Shown here piece by piece: positions 35,597-47,711 of a stretch of 64,000 bases of DNA. A program made the position numbers and the translations under genes. The notes under the pieces are model-generated. The model did no database searches. It saw only the letters and a list, made by a program, of their open reading frames with translations, and was not told the DNA's origin. How positions within the stretch are numbered: position 1 is the stretch's first letter; every line of letters begins with the position of its first letter. Source of the DNA: Niastella populi (GTDB lineage: Bacteria > Bacteroidota > Bacteroidia > Chitinophagales > Chitinophagaceae); the NCBI RefSeq assembly GCF_002078015.1, contig NZ_LWBP01000189.1, forward strand, positions 1-64,000. Direction: 5' to 3'.

Positions 35597-38233
35597 CTAC
35601 TGCTTGCTTTTTTTGACGCCCAGCCATATCTGCCAGCCAATATAAGCTGCCAGAAGCAAGGTCAATAACCAGCCTGTAATGGCAGATATCGTGCTGCCGG
35701 TATTGTATGCGGTTGGTTCAAATTTAAATTCAATAGTGTGTTTGCCGGCGGGTATCAACAGGGCGCGTAACACATAATTGGCTTTGGCAATTGGCGCCGG
35801 TTTACCATCGATGTAGGCTTTCCATTCCTTATAGTAGATCTCACTGAACACAGCTACATGGGGCGCATTGCTGTTGCTTTCGTATTTAATGTTCTCGAAG
35901 TCGAAGGCTACCTGTTTAATAGACGCGCTGCTGTCGGCAGGAACTGCTCCGGTTAAAAGCGGTTTGAAGGAATTATCGACGATAGCTACGGTTGCCGGAT
36001 TGAAATTGTTAAGGGCAGTCATTTCTTCCACGGGACCATTTACATATTTTACATTTTCGACAAACCATGCATTGCCCAGTGCATTGGGATTGGGCACCGC
36101 ATCAACCGAGTTGGTTTGGCGATTCTGCTCGATCCGGTACTTGACATTGAGCATGTTGATCACCGCCTGGTTTTCCCCGTTCATCAACTGGTAGGTCATC
36201 AAATCATCGTAAATGCCTAACCGGGCGGGGTGGTAACCGCCTATTGACTTGTGATAATATGAGGTGCGGGAGTCACCCTGGAACGGATCGCCTGCCGTTG
36301 TATTATAAACCCGGAAGTTGGGATCGGTATCTTTCAGTATTTCCTCGTCGGCAGGTGTAAGCGGAAATACCGACGCCTCGTAATTTTCCCTGCTGCCGAA
36401 ACTGAAACTGTTCAGGTATTTACTATCGATGATCAGCAGGTCGATGACCGTTACCAATCCAATACCCACCAGCATCATCATTGCGTTTATCTTTTTTAAG
36501 GCATACAGGTATAAAATGCCCAGGCCTATAAGCACAAAGATCAGGGAGCGGAGTATTGTTTCGCCAAAGGCCTTTTGACGGTCTTCCCGCAAAGCGGTGA
36601 CTATGCCACGTGCAACGGCAGGATCGGCTTTTGCCTGAAATAAAAAGTTTTCAAATATCCTGTTATCTGCCAGTGCGGGAAACGCGCGGTTAATGGAGTC
36701 GAGGGCTGCCATCGTTGATGGGGTCATGCCACCGCTCATTACCTGGGTTACGGCAGAAGTACGTTTTTTATTCTCATTGGCGTAATCTGCCGAAAAATAT
36801 ATGCCTGCAGCCACCAGGAATACGCCGCCGGTTATCATAGCGGCCTGCTTCATTATTTTAAGATCGACACTGCCTGTCGATACCAGCTTCTCCAAACCGA
36901 GGGCAGCGCCAATGGCCACTACCATTCCGGTAATTTCCAGCGCCATGGTTGGTACCCTGAACTTATTGTAGAATGGCAGGTAATCGAACAGGAAATAATT
37001 GAATGAAGGAAAATGTTTCCCCAACGCCAGTAATATTCCCAGTACGGCCGCTGTCAGTATCCACCATTTGTGTTTCCCATCGAGGTAGACCATGGCAAAT
37101 ATGAACAACAAACATACTACTGCGCCCAGGTAAATAGGGCCTGCTGTAAACGGCTGATCGCCCCAGTATAAATTGCCGCTTAACTGAAAGGCTATATTCG
37201 TAGCCTGCTCTTCGGGCAGGTTTAGTTTTTCCTGCAGATGTTTGGCCACATGTGAATTCTCATCGAGTTTGGGATACATGAACTGATCGCCATCTCGTTC
37301 GGCATAATGTTGGCCATAGCCCATAACGCCGGGAAACATGAGGGTCAGTGACTCCGTCCACCCGTAGCTCCACTGGAACGCATAATCTTTACTCAATCCT
37401 TTTGTTTTACTGCCTTCCACCACATCTTTCGTGTTCTCTTTTTTATCAATCACCAACTGACCGCCGCGTTTCGATTCTTTCGAATATTCGTACACGGTCA
37501 ATAGTACTACCGCATTGAACAGGATGCCCAATGTGCAGGCTACTATTGCCAGGCCAGCTGCCTTTAATTTAGGAATCCCCTCTCCGGAACGGAAAGCCCG
37601 GATCAGGAAGAATAGTGACATAATGCCGATCACCAGGAACATATAGTAACTTATCTGCTGGTGACCTGCTGCTATTTGCAATGCAGAGAATAATGCAGTG
37701 GCAATAAATCCGCCGATATATTTTTTCTCGAACAACAGGATAACTCCACCCAATACCGCCGGTGCATATGCCAGGCCCAGCATCTGGGTGTCGTGCCCCG
37801 CGGTTATAAAAATAGGAAAGGTTGTACTGTAGGCAAACGCAAGTCCGCCAATAACAGCCACCCAGGGCCGGATACGGAGGCAAATACAAAGAAAATAAAA
37901 ACAAATGCAGGCCAGGAAAAATATGTTAATGGGCTTGGGTAAACCCAGTTTTAATATTGTGTCCACAAGAAATGTCGGCGTCCAGGGACCATCCATGCCA
38001 ATCTGGTAAGCAGGCATACCAGCATACATACTCGGTGTCCATAATGGATAATGGCCGTGTTTTTCCTTGTAAATGTCTGACTGGTGAACCATGCCCTGCC
38101 AGTTCATAATATCGCCCTGCTTCATCACGGTATCGCTTTCCAGCGCGGGTTTACAGAAGATAAGGGCTACTATCAGAAAGATAGCAACGGATATCAGATG
38201 TGGCATTACCTGTTGCCAGAGTGTTTTCTTCAT
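35597..38233 (-). CDS. YfhO-family polytopic membrane protein
   Basis: An 878-residue membrane protein with about 13 transmembrane helices and a C-terminal soluble domain. The N-terminal region (DTVMKQGDIMNWQGM, then YPLWTPSMYAGMPAYQ) and the HTIEFKFEPTAY C-terminal strand fit the YfhO family, which in Gram-positives helps add glucose to teichoic acids and resembles GT-C glycosyltransferases. An acidic pair after the first helix (ESDT/GDIM) is compatible with a GT-C active site. It probably glycosylates a surface polymer from a lipid-linked donor. Confidence 0.85.
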   Translation of the reverse strand: MKKTLWQQVMPHLISVAIFLIVALIFCKPALESDTVMKQGDIMNWQGMVHQSDIYKEKHGHYPLWTPSMYAGMPAYQIGMDGPWTPTFLVDTILKLGLPKPINIFFLACICFYFLCICLRIRPWVAVIGGLAFAYSTTFPIFITAGHDTQMLGLAYAPAVLGGVILLFEKKYIGGFIATALFSALQIAAGHQQISYYMFLVIGIMSLFFLIRAFRSGEGIPKLKAAGLAIVACTLGILFNAVVLLTVYEYSKESKRGGQLVIDKKENTKDVVEGSKTKGLSKDYAFQWSYGWTESLTLMFPGVMGYGQHYAERDGDQFMYPKLDENSHVAKHLQEKLNLPEEQATNIAFQLSGNLYWGDQPFTAGPIYLGAVVCLLFIFAMVYLDGKHKWWILTAAVLGILLALGKHFPSFNYFLFDYLPFYNKFRVPTMALEITGMVVAIGAALGLEKLVSTGSVDLKIMKQAAMITGGVFLVAAGIYFSADYANENKKRTSAVTQVMSGGMTPSTMAALDSINRAFPALADNRIFENFLFQAKADPAVARGIVTALREDRQKAFGETILRSLIFVLIGLGILYLYALKKINAMMMLVGIGLVTVIDLLIIDSKYLNSFSFGSRENYEASVFPLTPADEEILKDTDPNFRVYNTTAGDPFQGDSRTSYYHKSIGGYHPARLGIYDDLMTYQLMNGENQAVINMLNVKYRIEQNRQTNSVDAVPNPNALGNAWFVENVKYVNGPVEEMTALNNFNPATVAIVDNSFKPLLTGAVPADSSASIKQVAFDFENIKYESNSNAPHVAVFSEIYYKEWKAYIDGKPAPIAKANYVLRALLIPAGKHTIEFKFEPTAYNTGSTISAITGWLLTLLLAAYIGWQIWLGVKKSKQ

Positions 38234-38257
38234 TATTGCAAATAATTAATAGTTGGG

Positions 38258-38281
38258 CAAAATAATGCAATTTTACAGCAA
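38258..38281. repeat. 24-bp repeat, copy 2
   Basis: Exact copy of 30591-30614 and in the same orientation. It lies in the 57-bp divergent gap between the yfhO-like gene and the small membrane protein gene, ending 9 bp before the latter's ATG, so it is well placed to act on one or both. Confidence 0.8.
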
Positions 38282-38290
38282 GTTGACTAT

Positions 38291-38581
38291 ATGCAAAGTT
38301 TAATATTTTTCAGTCGGGTGGCTTTTATTTGTAATGTTTGCTTTGTGTTGGTGTGGGTAATGCGGTATTATCCTGTATTGGAGGAGGGGCGGCCTTCCGA
38401 TGCGGTTTCGCTGGTGCTTATCCTGGGCATTTTATTCGCATTTGCGCTGAATATAATAGTGAACCTTTTCCTGCTTGTATTTATCTTGCGGCGCAGGCCC
38501 GTTTGGAAACATTTCCCGGGCTGGCTTATAATTGCTAATTTTCTTTTTTTATTGCCCCAGATAATACTTTTTTTACGATGA
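38291..38581 (+). CDS. Small three-helix membrane protein
   Basis: A 96-residue protein with three predicted transmembrane helices (about 8-25, 38-62, 73-92) and a basic RRRPVWK loop. It overlaps the start of the next gene by 4 nt (ATGA), strong support for a translated gene cotranscribed with the queuosine-precursor transporter. No family recognised; it may be an accessory subunit or simply linked. Starts directly after the 24-bp repeat. Confidence 0.75.
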   Translation: MQSLIFFSRVAFICNVCFVLVWVMRYYPVLEEGRPSDAVSLVLILGILFAFALNIIVNLFLLVFILRRRPVWKHFPGWLIIANFLFLLPQIILFLR

Positions 38582-39351
38582 TCCAATCTATTATCAAGGA
38601 TAAACCTACCCGGCTCTTTGTATTTTTCAGCGCTTTTTTTGTAGCCAATGCCCTGATTGCGGAAAGTATTGGCACAAAGTTGTTTTCCCTCGAAAAACTC
38701 TTAGGCGTTCCGCCCGCTAATTTTACCCTGTTTGGTCAGTCGGGCCTTGCCTTTACCCTTACCTGCGGGGTTTTGTTGTGGCCGCTGGAGTTTGTGATGA
38801 CTGATATAATCAATGAGTATTATGGGCCCAAAGCCGTGCGCCGCATCAGTATCATTGCGGTAATTCTTATTTCATATGCCTTCGTAATGTATTACCTCGC
38901 TATTCATGTGCCGGCGGCCGATTTCTGGATAGGCAGTGGAAAGGACAAAGGCATTCCCGATATGCAGAGCGCTTTCAATGGCGTGTTCGGACAGGGGATG
39001 CGGATCATAGTGGGTAGCCTGGTGGCCTTTCTCGTAAGCCAGCTGGTTGATGTGGCTGTATTTCATAAAATAAAGAAACGCACAGGTGAAAAACATGTAT
39101 GGTTGCGGGCAACCGGTTCAACCGTAGTGTCTCAGCTGGTTGATAGTTACATTGTATTGTTCATAGCTTTTTCGGGCATCTTTACCTGGCAGCAGATCCT
39201 GGCCATCGGTATAATGAACTATACCTACAAGTTCATTATGGCCCTTGCACTTACACCGGTTATTTACCTTGTTGAAAAAAGAATAGAAATTTACTTTGGT
39301 CCTGAGCTTACCAGGAAGATGAAACTGTCAGCCATGGGACAGGAAGCCTAA
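38578..39351 (+). CDS. yhhQ: Queuosine precursor transporter (YhhQ/VUT family)
   Basis: A 257-residue inner-membrane protein with six to seven helices, of the VUT_1/DUF165 family whose E. coli member YhhQ takes up preQ0/preQ1. Diagnostic parts are WPLEFVMTDIINEYYGPKAV, VDVAVFHKIKKRTG and WLRATGSTVVSQLVDS. Transport of queuosine precursors lets the cell modify tRNA without full synthesis. It overlaps the small membrane protein gene upstream. Name by similarity; specificity not shown. Confidence 0.88.
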   Translation: MIQSIIKDKPTRLFVFFSAFFVANALIAESIGTKLFSLEKLLGVPPANFTLFGQSGLAFTLTCGVLLWPLEFVMTDIINEYYGPKAVRRISIIAVILISYAFVMYYLAIHVPAADFWIGSGKDKGIPDMQSAFNGVFGQGMRIIVGSLVAFLVSQLVDVAVFHKIKKRTGEKHVWLRATGSTVVSQLVDSYIVLFIAFSGIFTWQQILAIGIMNYTYKFIMALALTPVIYLVEKRIEIYFGPELTRKMKLSAMGQEA

Positions 39352-39353
39352 TG

Positions 39354-39501
39354 GGCAAATGTGCAAATGGGAAAATGAGAAAATGAGAAAATGTGCAAAT
39401 GCTTCTGTGCTGACGGTTCTTTTATTTCCAAAGCTCACGCGTAAGCACTCTGCAACCTTGTATTTCATTTGCACATTTTCACATTTGCTAATTTGCTAAT
39501 T
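39354..39501. repeat. Intergenic arm-core-arm element I
   Basis: The left arm has GTGCAAATG, GGAAAATGA and GAAAATGTG words; the right arm has TTGCACATTTTCACATTTGC and GCTAATTTGC words. The core contains CTCACGCGTAAGCACTCTG and CTTGTATTTCATTTGCAC, parallel to element H. It lies between convergent genes and reaches to the stop codon of the GNAT gene. Confidence 0.8.
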
Positions 39502-39993
39502 GTGTATTGGCTTCTCCATCACATAATCGACCATAAAATATCCATTGCCTATATCGATATCTTCTTCCTTCACAATGTTGAATCCCAGCTTTTCATAAAA
39601 AAAGCGGGCTTTGTTCTGGCGGTTGACGTTCAGGCGCAGGGTGTGCATGCCTGCGGGTTGCAGTATGTTCACAATATGATCGATCAGTAGTTTGCCAATG
39701 CCTTTGCCCTGTGTTTTCTGATGTACGTAGATCTTATGCAGTTTGCAAACACCGGGTTCAACGGTTGAAAAAACCGCAAACGCCACCGGTTCGCCATCGA
39801 GCTCGGCCATTAAAAAAGTATGCTGTTGATTAAGCATCTGGTCGCGCAGCAGGGCCTGGTCATAAATAAGGTCGAGCATATAGTCGAGCTGCTCCCGGGA
39901 AAGTATTTCACCATAGGTTCCCGGCCATATTTCCCGGGCCAGCCTTTCTACCGTAACAATGTCATCAACGTTCGCTTTTCGGATGTTTACCAT
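39496..39993 (-). CDS. GNAT family N-acetyltransferase
   Basis: A 165-residue single-domain GNAT enzyme. The acetyl-CoA loop is QKTQGKGIGKLLI (Q-x2-G-x-G type) after the KLHKIYVH strand, and NKARFFYEKLGF is the last conserved helix and strand. Substrate unknown. It ends inside element I, which supplies its last codons or ends just at its stop. It starts 12 nt from the end of prsW upstream on the same strand, so the two are probably cotranscribed. Confidence 0.85.
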   Translation of the reverse strand: MVNIRKANVDDIVTVERLAREIWPGTYGEILSREQLDYMLDLIYDQALLRDQMLNQQHTFLMAELDGEPVAFAVFSTVEPGVCKLHKIYVHQKTQGKGIGKLLIDHIVNILQPAGMHTLRLNVNRQNKARFFYEKLGFNIVKEEDIDIGNGYFMVDYVMEKPIHN

Positions 39994-40005
39994 GCCGCAA
40001 AAATA

Positions 40006-40743
40006 TTATACTTCGGTGATTGATCCATTGCTTTTATGATAGTGCTGGCGCGAAAGTTCTTCATGCAGTCTGATCGACCTGATCGATATCCTGATAGCGA
40101 TATACCACATCACCAGTGCACCGCTGATGAGCAATCCGTTCGATACATGGCGTTTTACCTGTGAGCTGTTCTGCAACATAAGAAAGAAGTCGAACGCCCC
40201 GTGAAAAAAGATGGCCAGCAGCAAACCCTTTACTGAATGTTGAATGGAGTGGGGTTTATCGAATTTGGCCAAACCTACATGATAACCCACCAGAACGGCG
40301 AAAGCGCCATGGGAGGGAACCGATAAGAACATACGCAGAATACCGGTCTTGAAACCATAATTCAATACGTAACCGATATTTTCGAGCGTGGCAAATCCCA
40401 TGCTGATCATTACCGAATAGATGATGCCATCGAAAGGTTCGCTAAATGCCTTGTTGCGGTAGGCATAGGAGCGAAGCATAAGGTATTTGCAGCCTTCTTC
40501 ACTGGCGGCAACAATAATAAATGAGAGTAAAAAGTAATACCAGATAGTGAAATCGGGGAACTGCAGATACAACACCGGCCGCAAACCGTTTTGAATATAA
40601 ATGGCCGGGGCGGTGGCAACCATGCCCAGCAAAAAGGAGATCAGTAAAGGCTTCAGCGGCTCCCTGTCGTATTTATCCCTTGAGTAAATATACAACGTAA
40701 TGGCAGCGCCGGGTGCTATGGCCAGTGCTAATAAGGAAAGCAT
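40006..40743 (-). CDS. PrsW-family intramembrane protease
   Basis: A 245-residue membrane protein with seven to eight helices. The four PrsW motifs are present: EEGCK (EExxK), FATLENIGY, SVPSHGAFA and FFHGAFDF, giving the glutamate and histidine metal set of this glutamic-type CPBP-related family. In Bacillus PrsW cleaves the anti-sigma RsiW; here the window holds a membrane anti-sigma-like protein 38 kb away, but a link is not supported. It is followed by the GNAT gene 12 nt on. Confidence 0.88.
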   Translation of the reverse strand: MLSLLALAIAPGAAITLYIYSRDKYDREPLKPLLISFLLGMVATAPAIYIQNGLRPVLYLQFPDFTIWYYFLLSFIIVAASEEGCKYLMLRSYAYRNKAFSEPFDGIIYSVMISMGFATLENIGYVLNYGFKTGILRMFLSVPSHGAFAVLVGYHVGLAKFDKPHSIQHSVKGLLLAIFFHGAFDFFLMLQNSSQVKRHVSNGLLISGALVMWYIAIRISIRSIRLHEELSRQHYHKSNGSITEV

Positions 40744-40847
40744 GGGTTTCTAATGTGTTTTTTCCTGGGGGATACAGAAGTGGTACAGGGGCCAAGATAC
40801 AACTTCAGTTACACTTTCTGCAATTGTATGTTCACTGGTGCTGCTGG

Positions 40848-41018
40848 CGGCAGACGGGAGACGTGAAACGGCAATCGGCAGACGGCAGACCTTAGCGCGG
40901 CCTTCACGACAATCGCTCGAAATTCGAGCGGCGCAAGTTCGTAATAAGATCTGACTAGTCGCGAGGCCATTGCCCATTGCCCATTGCCCCTTCACCCTCT
41001 GCCGATTCACGCCAGGCC
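40848..41018. repeat. Intergenic element L, two word types
   Basis: The left side has GGCAGACGG, GAGACGTG and CGGCAATCGGCAGACGGC words; the right side has CCATTGCCCATTGCC words and CTCTGCCGATTCACG. Only part of the arms (CGGCAGA/TCTGCCG) is reverse complementary. A palindrome, GCTCGAAATTCGAGC, lies in the core. It fills much of the divergent gap before the gene at 41116; no promoter box was clear. Confidence 0.65.
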
Positions 41019-41115
41019 ACTGTCGATTTTTCTTGTTTGTTTATAGAAAAAAGGCTTTATTTTCAGGTTTATATAACAGCATGGTGGAAAGGAGCGTACT
41101 TTATAATACTTAGTA

Positions 41116-43932
41116 ATGAGAAAACTTTTTCTTTTTATATGTTGCCTGCCTGTGTTGAATGTATTACAGGCGCAGCAGTTTGGCGGACATCCCCCTTCTA
41201 CAAAATGGAACCAGATCAATAACGATACGCTGCGGCTTATTTTTCCGGCCAATCTCGCACTGGAAAAACAGGCTGCGGATATTGCCGCCACCATACAACG
41301 CCTCGGTGTGCAAACTTTGCCCACTATCGGCGATCGCATCCGGAAGGTGAGCATCGTATTGCAGCCACGCACCACTATCTCCAATGCCTATGTGGCACTG
41401 GGCCCCTGGCGCAGCGAGTTCTACCTGATGCCGCCGCAAAGCGCCTTCGACCTCGGCACCACACCCTGGTACCATGCCCTGGCACTACACGAGTACAGGC
41501 ACATACAGCAATACAATAATTTCCGCAAAGGGCTATCGCGGGTGGCTTATTATTTGTTCGGACAGGAAGGCCTTGCCATGGCCAATAGCGCCGCCATCCC
41601 AAACTGGTTTTGGGAAGGCGATGCCGTTTACCAGGAAACGCTGAAAAGCCGGCAGGGCAGGGGACGGCTGCCATTTTTCTTTAATGACTACCGCTCTTTA
41701 TGGCTTGCCAATAAAAATTATTCATGGATGAAACTGCGCAACGGTTCGCTGCGCGATTTTGTACCCGATCATTATCGCCTCGGTTATATGCAGGTGGCGT
41801 ACGGACGTGAAAAATACGGAGCCGGTTTCTGGAAAAAAGTGACCGACGATGCAGCCAGGTTTAACGGAGTGTTTTACCCATTTCAGCGCGCCATCAAAAA
41901 ATACAGCAATACCGATTATAAAACCTTTCGCCGGGAAGCCATACAATATTTCCGCGCATATGCCGATTCGGTCGGCGGCGATGGCGTCAGCAACTGGGCA
42001 GGCAGGCAGTCGCATTTTGCAGGCGATGAAGAGTTTGCCCAATGGATAAACGATAACACCGTTGTGCTGGTAAAAAGCAGTTATAAAAAGATACCGGCTT
42101 TTTACCTGCGTAACATAAGTACCGGTAACGATACGCGCCTGCGCACAAAAGATATTTCGCTCGACAACTACTTCTCATACCGCAACGGAAAAATTGTATA
42201 TGCCGCTTATGAAGCCGATACCCGGTGGAACTGGAAAGATTACAGCGTGCTGAAGGTGCTCGATGTGGAAACAAAACAACAGCACACCATCACGCACCGG
42301 TCGAGTTATTTTGCGCCCGATATTGCTGCAGATGGAAAAACCATTGTGGCGGTAGATGTACAGCCCGGCGGTTTTGCCACCCTGCATATAGTAGATGCCG
42401 CTTCAGGCGCCGTTTTGAAAAAAATACCCAATCCACAGCAATTGTTCTATAGCCAGCCCAAATTTTATGACCGGCAGTCGGTAGTGGCTGCGGTGCGTAC
42501 AACAACCGGCGCCAATACACTGGTAAAGGTGAACATCGATGACGGCACGGTAGAGGAATTGTTGCCATGGTCGATGCGCGCCGTCGGGTTCCCGGCGGTA
42601 CAGGGCGATACCATTACTTTTACGGCTGCCTGGGAACAAAGAGATGAGTTGTTTTCGCTGGTGAACAAACAATTGTATCGTTTGCCAACGCCCGATAATA
42701 CCGGTACTGGCAATTACCAGTTAAGCACGAATAATAATAAAGCGGTTTATTCGGCCTTTACGGCAGCGGGTTATCATCTGGTGCAACAGGACCTGTCAGG
42801 TAAAAGCTGGCAGCCGGTGAGCGCTGAAGCGTTTACCGCGCCATTGTTTGAATATAGTTTGGATAATTTGAAACAGGACCAGCCGATACCTGTCGATACC
42901 AGCCGCCGGTACCGCATCAGCCGTTACCGTAAAACATTTAACCTGATCAATTTTCACAGCTGGCGGCCTTACATTTCCGACCCCGATTATACGTTTTCAC
43001 TGGTGGGCGAGAATGTGCTGAACACGTTGCAGACGGAGATCTATTTCAATTACAATACCGACGAGAAGTATAAAGAGCTGGGTGTTTCAGCCATTTATGG
43101 CGGCTATTTTCCTTACCTGGTATTGGGCGTTTCAGAAACATTCGACCGCCGTGAGTCGGATACTCCCAACCGCACATGGAATGAATTTAACGGCCGTTTT
43201 GGTTTGCAGTTTCCCTTTACTTTCAATGGCGGCCGCTTTTACCGGCGGCTGAGTTTATCGGGCGGCTTCAATCATCACCAGGTAAATTATACGCTGGGCT
43301 CAAAGAACAGGTTTGCCGATAAACAGTTTGAATTTGCAGATGCATCGGTGTCATTCACCATGCAGTCGCAGGTTGCGCGGCAGCATATTTACCCGCGTTT
43401 CGGCATCAGCCTGTTTTCGCGGTACCGCACCATACTTACCACGTACAGCGGATACCAGTGGTTAACGAGCGCTTCGTTGTACCTGCCGGGTGCATTCCCT
43501 ACGCATAACCTGGTTTTGAATGCGGCGTATCAAAAACGCGATACGTTAACTGACTATAGCTTCAGCAACAGCTTTCCCATGTCGCGCGGGTATTTGGGCA
43601 TAAACTATTACCGGTGGCCCGAAATGTACAAGGTGGGGGTGAACTATCATTTCCCATTGTTGTATCCGGATGTTGGCATTGGGAATATTGTTTATTTCCA
43701 GCGGGTGCGCACCAATGGTTTTTACGATTATACCGATCTTAAATATTATCGCGGTGACGCGCATTTGCAGTTCCGGTCTGCAGGCGCAGAAATGTTCTTC
43801 GATACCAAATGGTGGAATGAATACCCGGTTAGTTTCGGTATTCGTTACAGCCGGTTGATGGATGGGGAGTTGATGGGGCTGGGGGCGAACCAGTGGGAGT
43901 TTATACTGCCTGTAAACCTGCTTGGGAGATAA
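41116..43932 (+). CDS. HExxH, propeller and outer-membrane barrel protein
   Basis: A 938-residue exported protein. Signal peptide 1-19 (LFLFICCLPVLNVLQAQ). A gluzincin-like domain (about 20-290) has HEYRH (H125, E126, H129) and, 38 residues on, WFWEGDA with E167, the place of the third zinc ligand in MA-clan peptidases. A TolB-like beta-propeller follows (about 300-590), then about 310 residues of aromatic alternating strands resembling a BamA-type surface-antigen barrel, ending LPVNLLGR. It would span the outer membrane with the peptidase part in the periplasm. Activity and target are unknown. Confidence 0.75.
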   Translation: MRKLFLFICCLPVLNVLQAQQFGGHPPSTKWNQINNDTLRLIFPANLALEKQAADIAATIQRLGVQTLPTIGDRIRKVSIVLQPRTTISNAYVALGPWRSEFYLMPPQSAFDLGTTPWYHALALHEYRHIQQYNNFRKGLSRVAYYLFGQEGLAMANSAAIPNWFWEGDAVYQETLKSRQGRGRLPFFFNDYRSLWLANKNYSWMKLRNGSLRDFVPDHYRLGYMQVAYGREKYGAGFWKKVTDDAARFNGVFYPFQRAIKKYSNTDYKTFRREAIQYFRAYADSVGGDGVSNWAGRQSHFAGDEEFAQWINDNTVVLVKSSYKKIPAFYLRNISTGNDTRLRTKDISLDNYFSYRNGKIVYAAYEADTRWNWKDYSVLKVLDVETKQQHTITHRSSYFAPDIAADGKTIVAVDVQPGGFATLHIVDAASGAVLKKIPNPQQLFYSQPKFYDRQSVVAAVRTTTGANTLVKVNIDDGTVEELLPWSMRAVGFPAVQGDTITFTAAWEQRDELFSLVNKQLYRLPTPDNTGTGNYQLSTNNNKAVYSAFTAAGYHLVQQDLSGKSWQPVSAEAFTAPLFEYSLDNLKQDQPIPVDTSRRYRISRYRKTFNLINFHSWRPYISDPDYTFSLVGENVLNTLQTEIYFNYNTDEKYKELGVSAIYGGYFPYLVLGVSETFDRRESDTPNRTWNEFNGRFGLQFPFTFNGGRFYRRLSLSGGFNHHQVNYTLGSKNRFADKQFEFADASVSFTMQSQVARQHIYPRFGISLFSRYRTILTTYSGYQWLTSASLYLPGAFPTHNLVLNAAYQKRDTLTDYSFSNSFPMSRGYLGINYYRWPEMYKVGVNYHFPLLYPDVGIGNIVYFQRVRTNGFYDYTDLKYYRGDAHLQFRSAGAEMFFDTKWWNEYPVSFGIRYSRLMDGELMGLGANQWEFILPVNLLGR

Positions 43933-43951
43933 AGTTATGTCTTATTGAATA

Positions 43952-44062
43952 TAGGGAAGGGCTAAAAGCCAAAAGCTTAACGCTGAAAGCAAATACAAAT
44001 ACAGTTGAAGGCCTGAGGCATTAGGTTTTCTGCTTTAGGCTTTCGGCTTTCAGCTTTCAGCC
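43952..44062. repeat. Intergenic arm-core-arm element M
   Basis: The left arm has GCTAAAAGCCAAAAGC and GCTGAAAGC words; the right arm has GCTTTAGGCTTTCGGC and TTTCAGC words, the reverse complement in style. The core is short (CTGAGGCATTAGG). It lies between two convergent genes and could act as a terminator for both. Confidence 0.75.
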
Positions 44063-44655
44063 TGCCGTTATATCCTATAAAGCTGGAATTACACTCGGTT
44101 TCTTCTTAAATAACCATTTATTGGCCTTATACATCAACCATGCGCTTCCCGCCCCGATAACGGCGCCGGCCAGCACGTCGCTGGGATAATGCACGCCGAG
44201 GTACATGCGGCTATAACCTACCGCCGCGGCATACGTAAATGCCGGAACGGCTACATACCATTTGGGATAGGCCAGGTACAACGAGGTGGCCGAGGCAAAT
44301 GCTACTGAAGTATGCCCGCTGGGGAAGGAGGGGCTGTTGCCTGTGCCGGCAGCGGATAGCCCGTCAATCTTCATATAGGGCCGCGACCGCTTAAAGGAGT
44401 ATTTCATCCCATAGGTGATAAACGTGGCTGCTGCGGCCGATTCGGCCAGGTATAACCCCTTTTTCAGGGTCATTTTATTATTGTCGATAAGCCCAACCAC
44501 TGTAACCGTGGCGGGAATAAGAAACGATATTTCCTGCGTGTAGTCTGATATGCCCCGCATCACTTTTGTAACCCCCTCACGCCGGGTCTCCATCATATTC
44601 ACCAGTATGCGCTGGTCGAAGTTCAGTTTTTGCGCCCGGCAAGGCTTAAAACAGG

Positions 44656-44686
44656 AAAAGCACACCGCAATGAGCAGTGTGCTTTT
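44656..44686 (-). terminator. Terminator-like hairpin after valS, inside PAP2 gene
   Basis: AAAAGCACAC and GTGTGCTTTT form a perfect 10-bp stem with an 11-nt loop, 29 bp past the valS stop. It resembles a terminator for valS but lies in the coding part of the PAP2 gene (signal segment), so it could attenuate PAP2 transcription from the valS promoter. Confidence 0.5.
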
Positions 44687-44714
44687 AAAAATGTATGAAA
44701 GGGGCGTCGCTACT

Positions 44715-47393
<2,679 letters not shown>

Positions 47394-47421
47394 AGATTTT
47401 GTAATCTGCTTTAAGGGAGGG

Positions 47422-47429
47422 CAAAGGTA
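47422..47429 (-). promoter_or_regulatory. -7 box of valS promoter
   Basis: TACCTTTG on the minus strand lies 29 nt before the valS ATG. As at prfC, no TTTG stands at the -33 distance, and the arm of repeat element J begins about 11 bp upstream of the box. Confidence 0.6.
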
Positions 47430-47439
47430 ACGAAAAGGA

Positions 47440-47593
47440 ATGTGCTAATTTGCTAATGTGCTAATTGGCTGATGAATGTGATAATTGGATAATGGAATAC
47501 GGGGTACCGCTGTTTGTCACTTATAGTGAGCTATGCCCGGTACGAGGCTGTATTTCCATTAGCATATTATCACGTTAGCCACATTAGCTAATT
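47440..47593. repeat. Intergenic arm-core-arm element J
   Basis: The left arm has TGTGCTAATTTGCTAATG and GTGATAATTGG words; the right arm has TTAGCATATTATCACG and ACATTAGCTAATT words, its reverse complement in style. The core ends with GGCTGTATTTCCATTAGC, like the cores of H and I. It lies between valS and a small-protein gene. Confidence 0.8.
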
Positions 47594-47711
47594 AAAAAAG
47601 CACCCCGCCTCTCCGCAGAATGCTTACAAAATGACTCTCACTCCAATACCACATCTGTTGTGATACCAGAAAGCTTTTTGTGTTTCATGTAAGGTTTGTT
47701 GCAATCAGCAA

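Noticed and set aside
40006-40743. PrsW as the protease of the anti-sigma protein at 880
   Set aside because: The genes are 38 kb apart with no shared motif; only family analogy links them.
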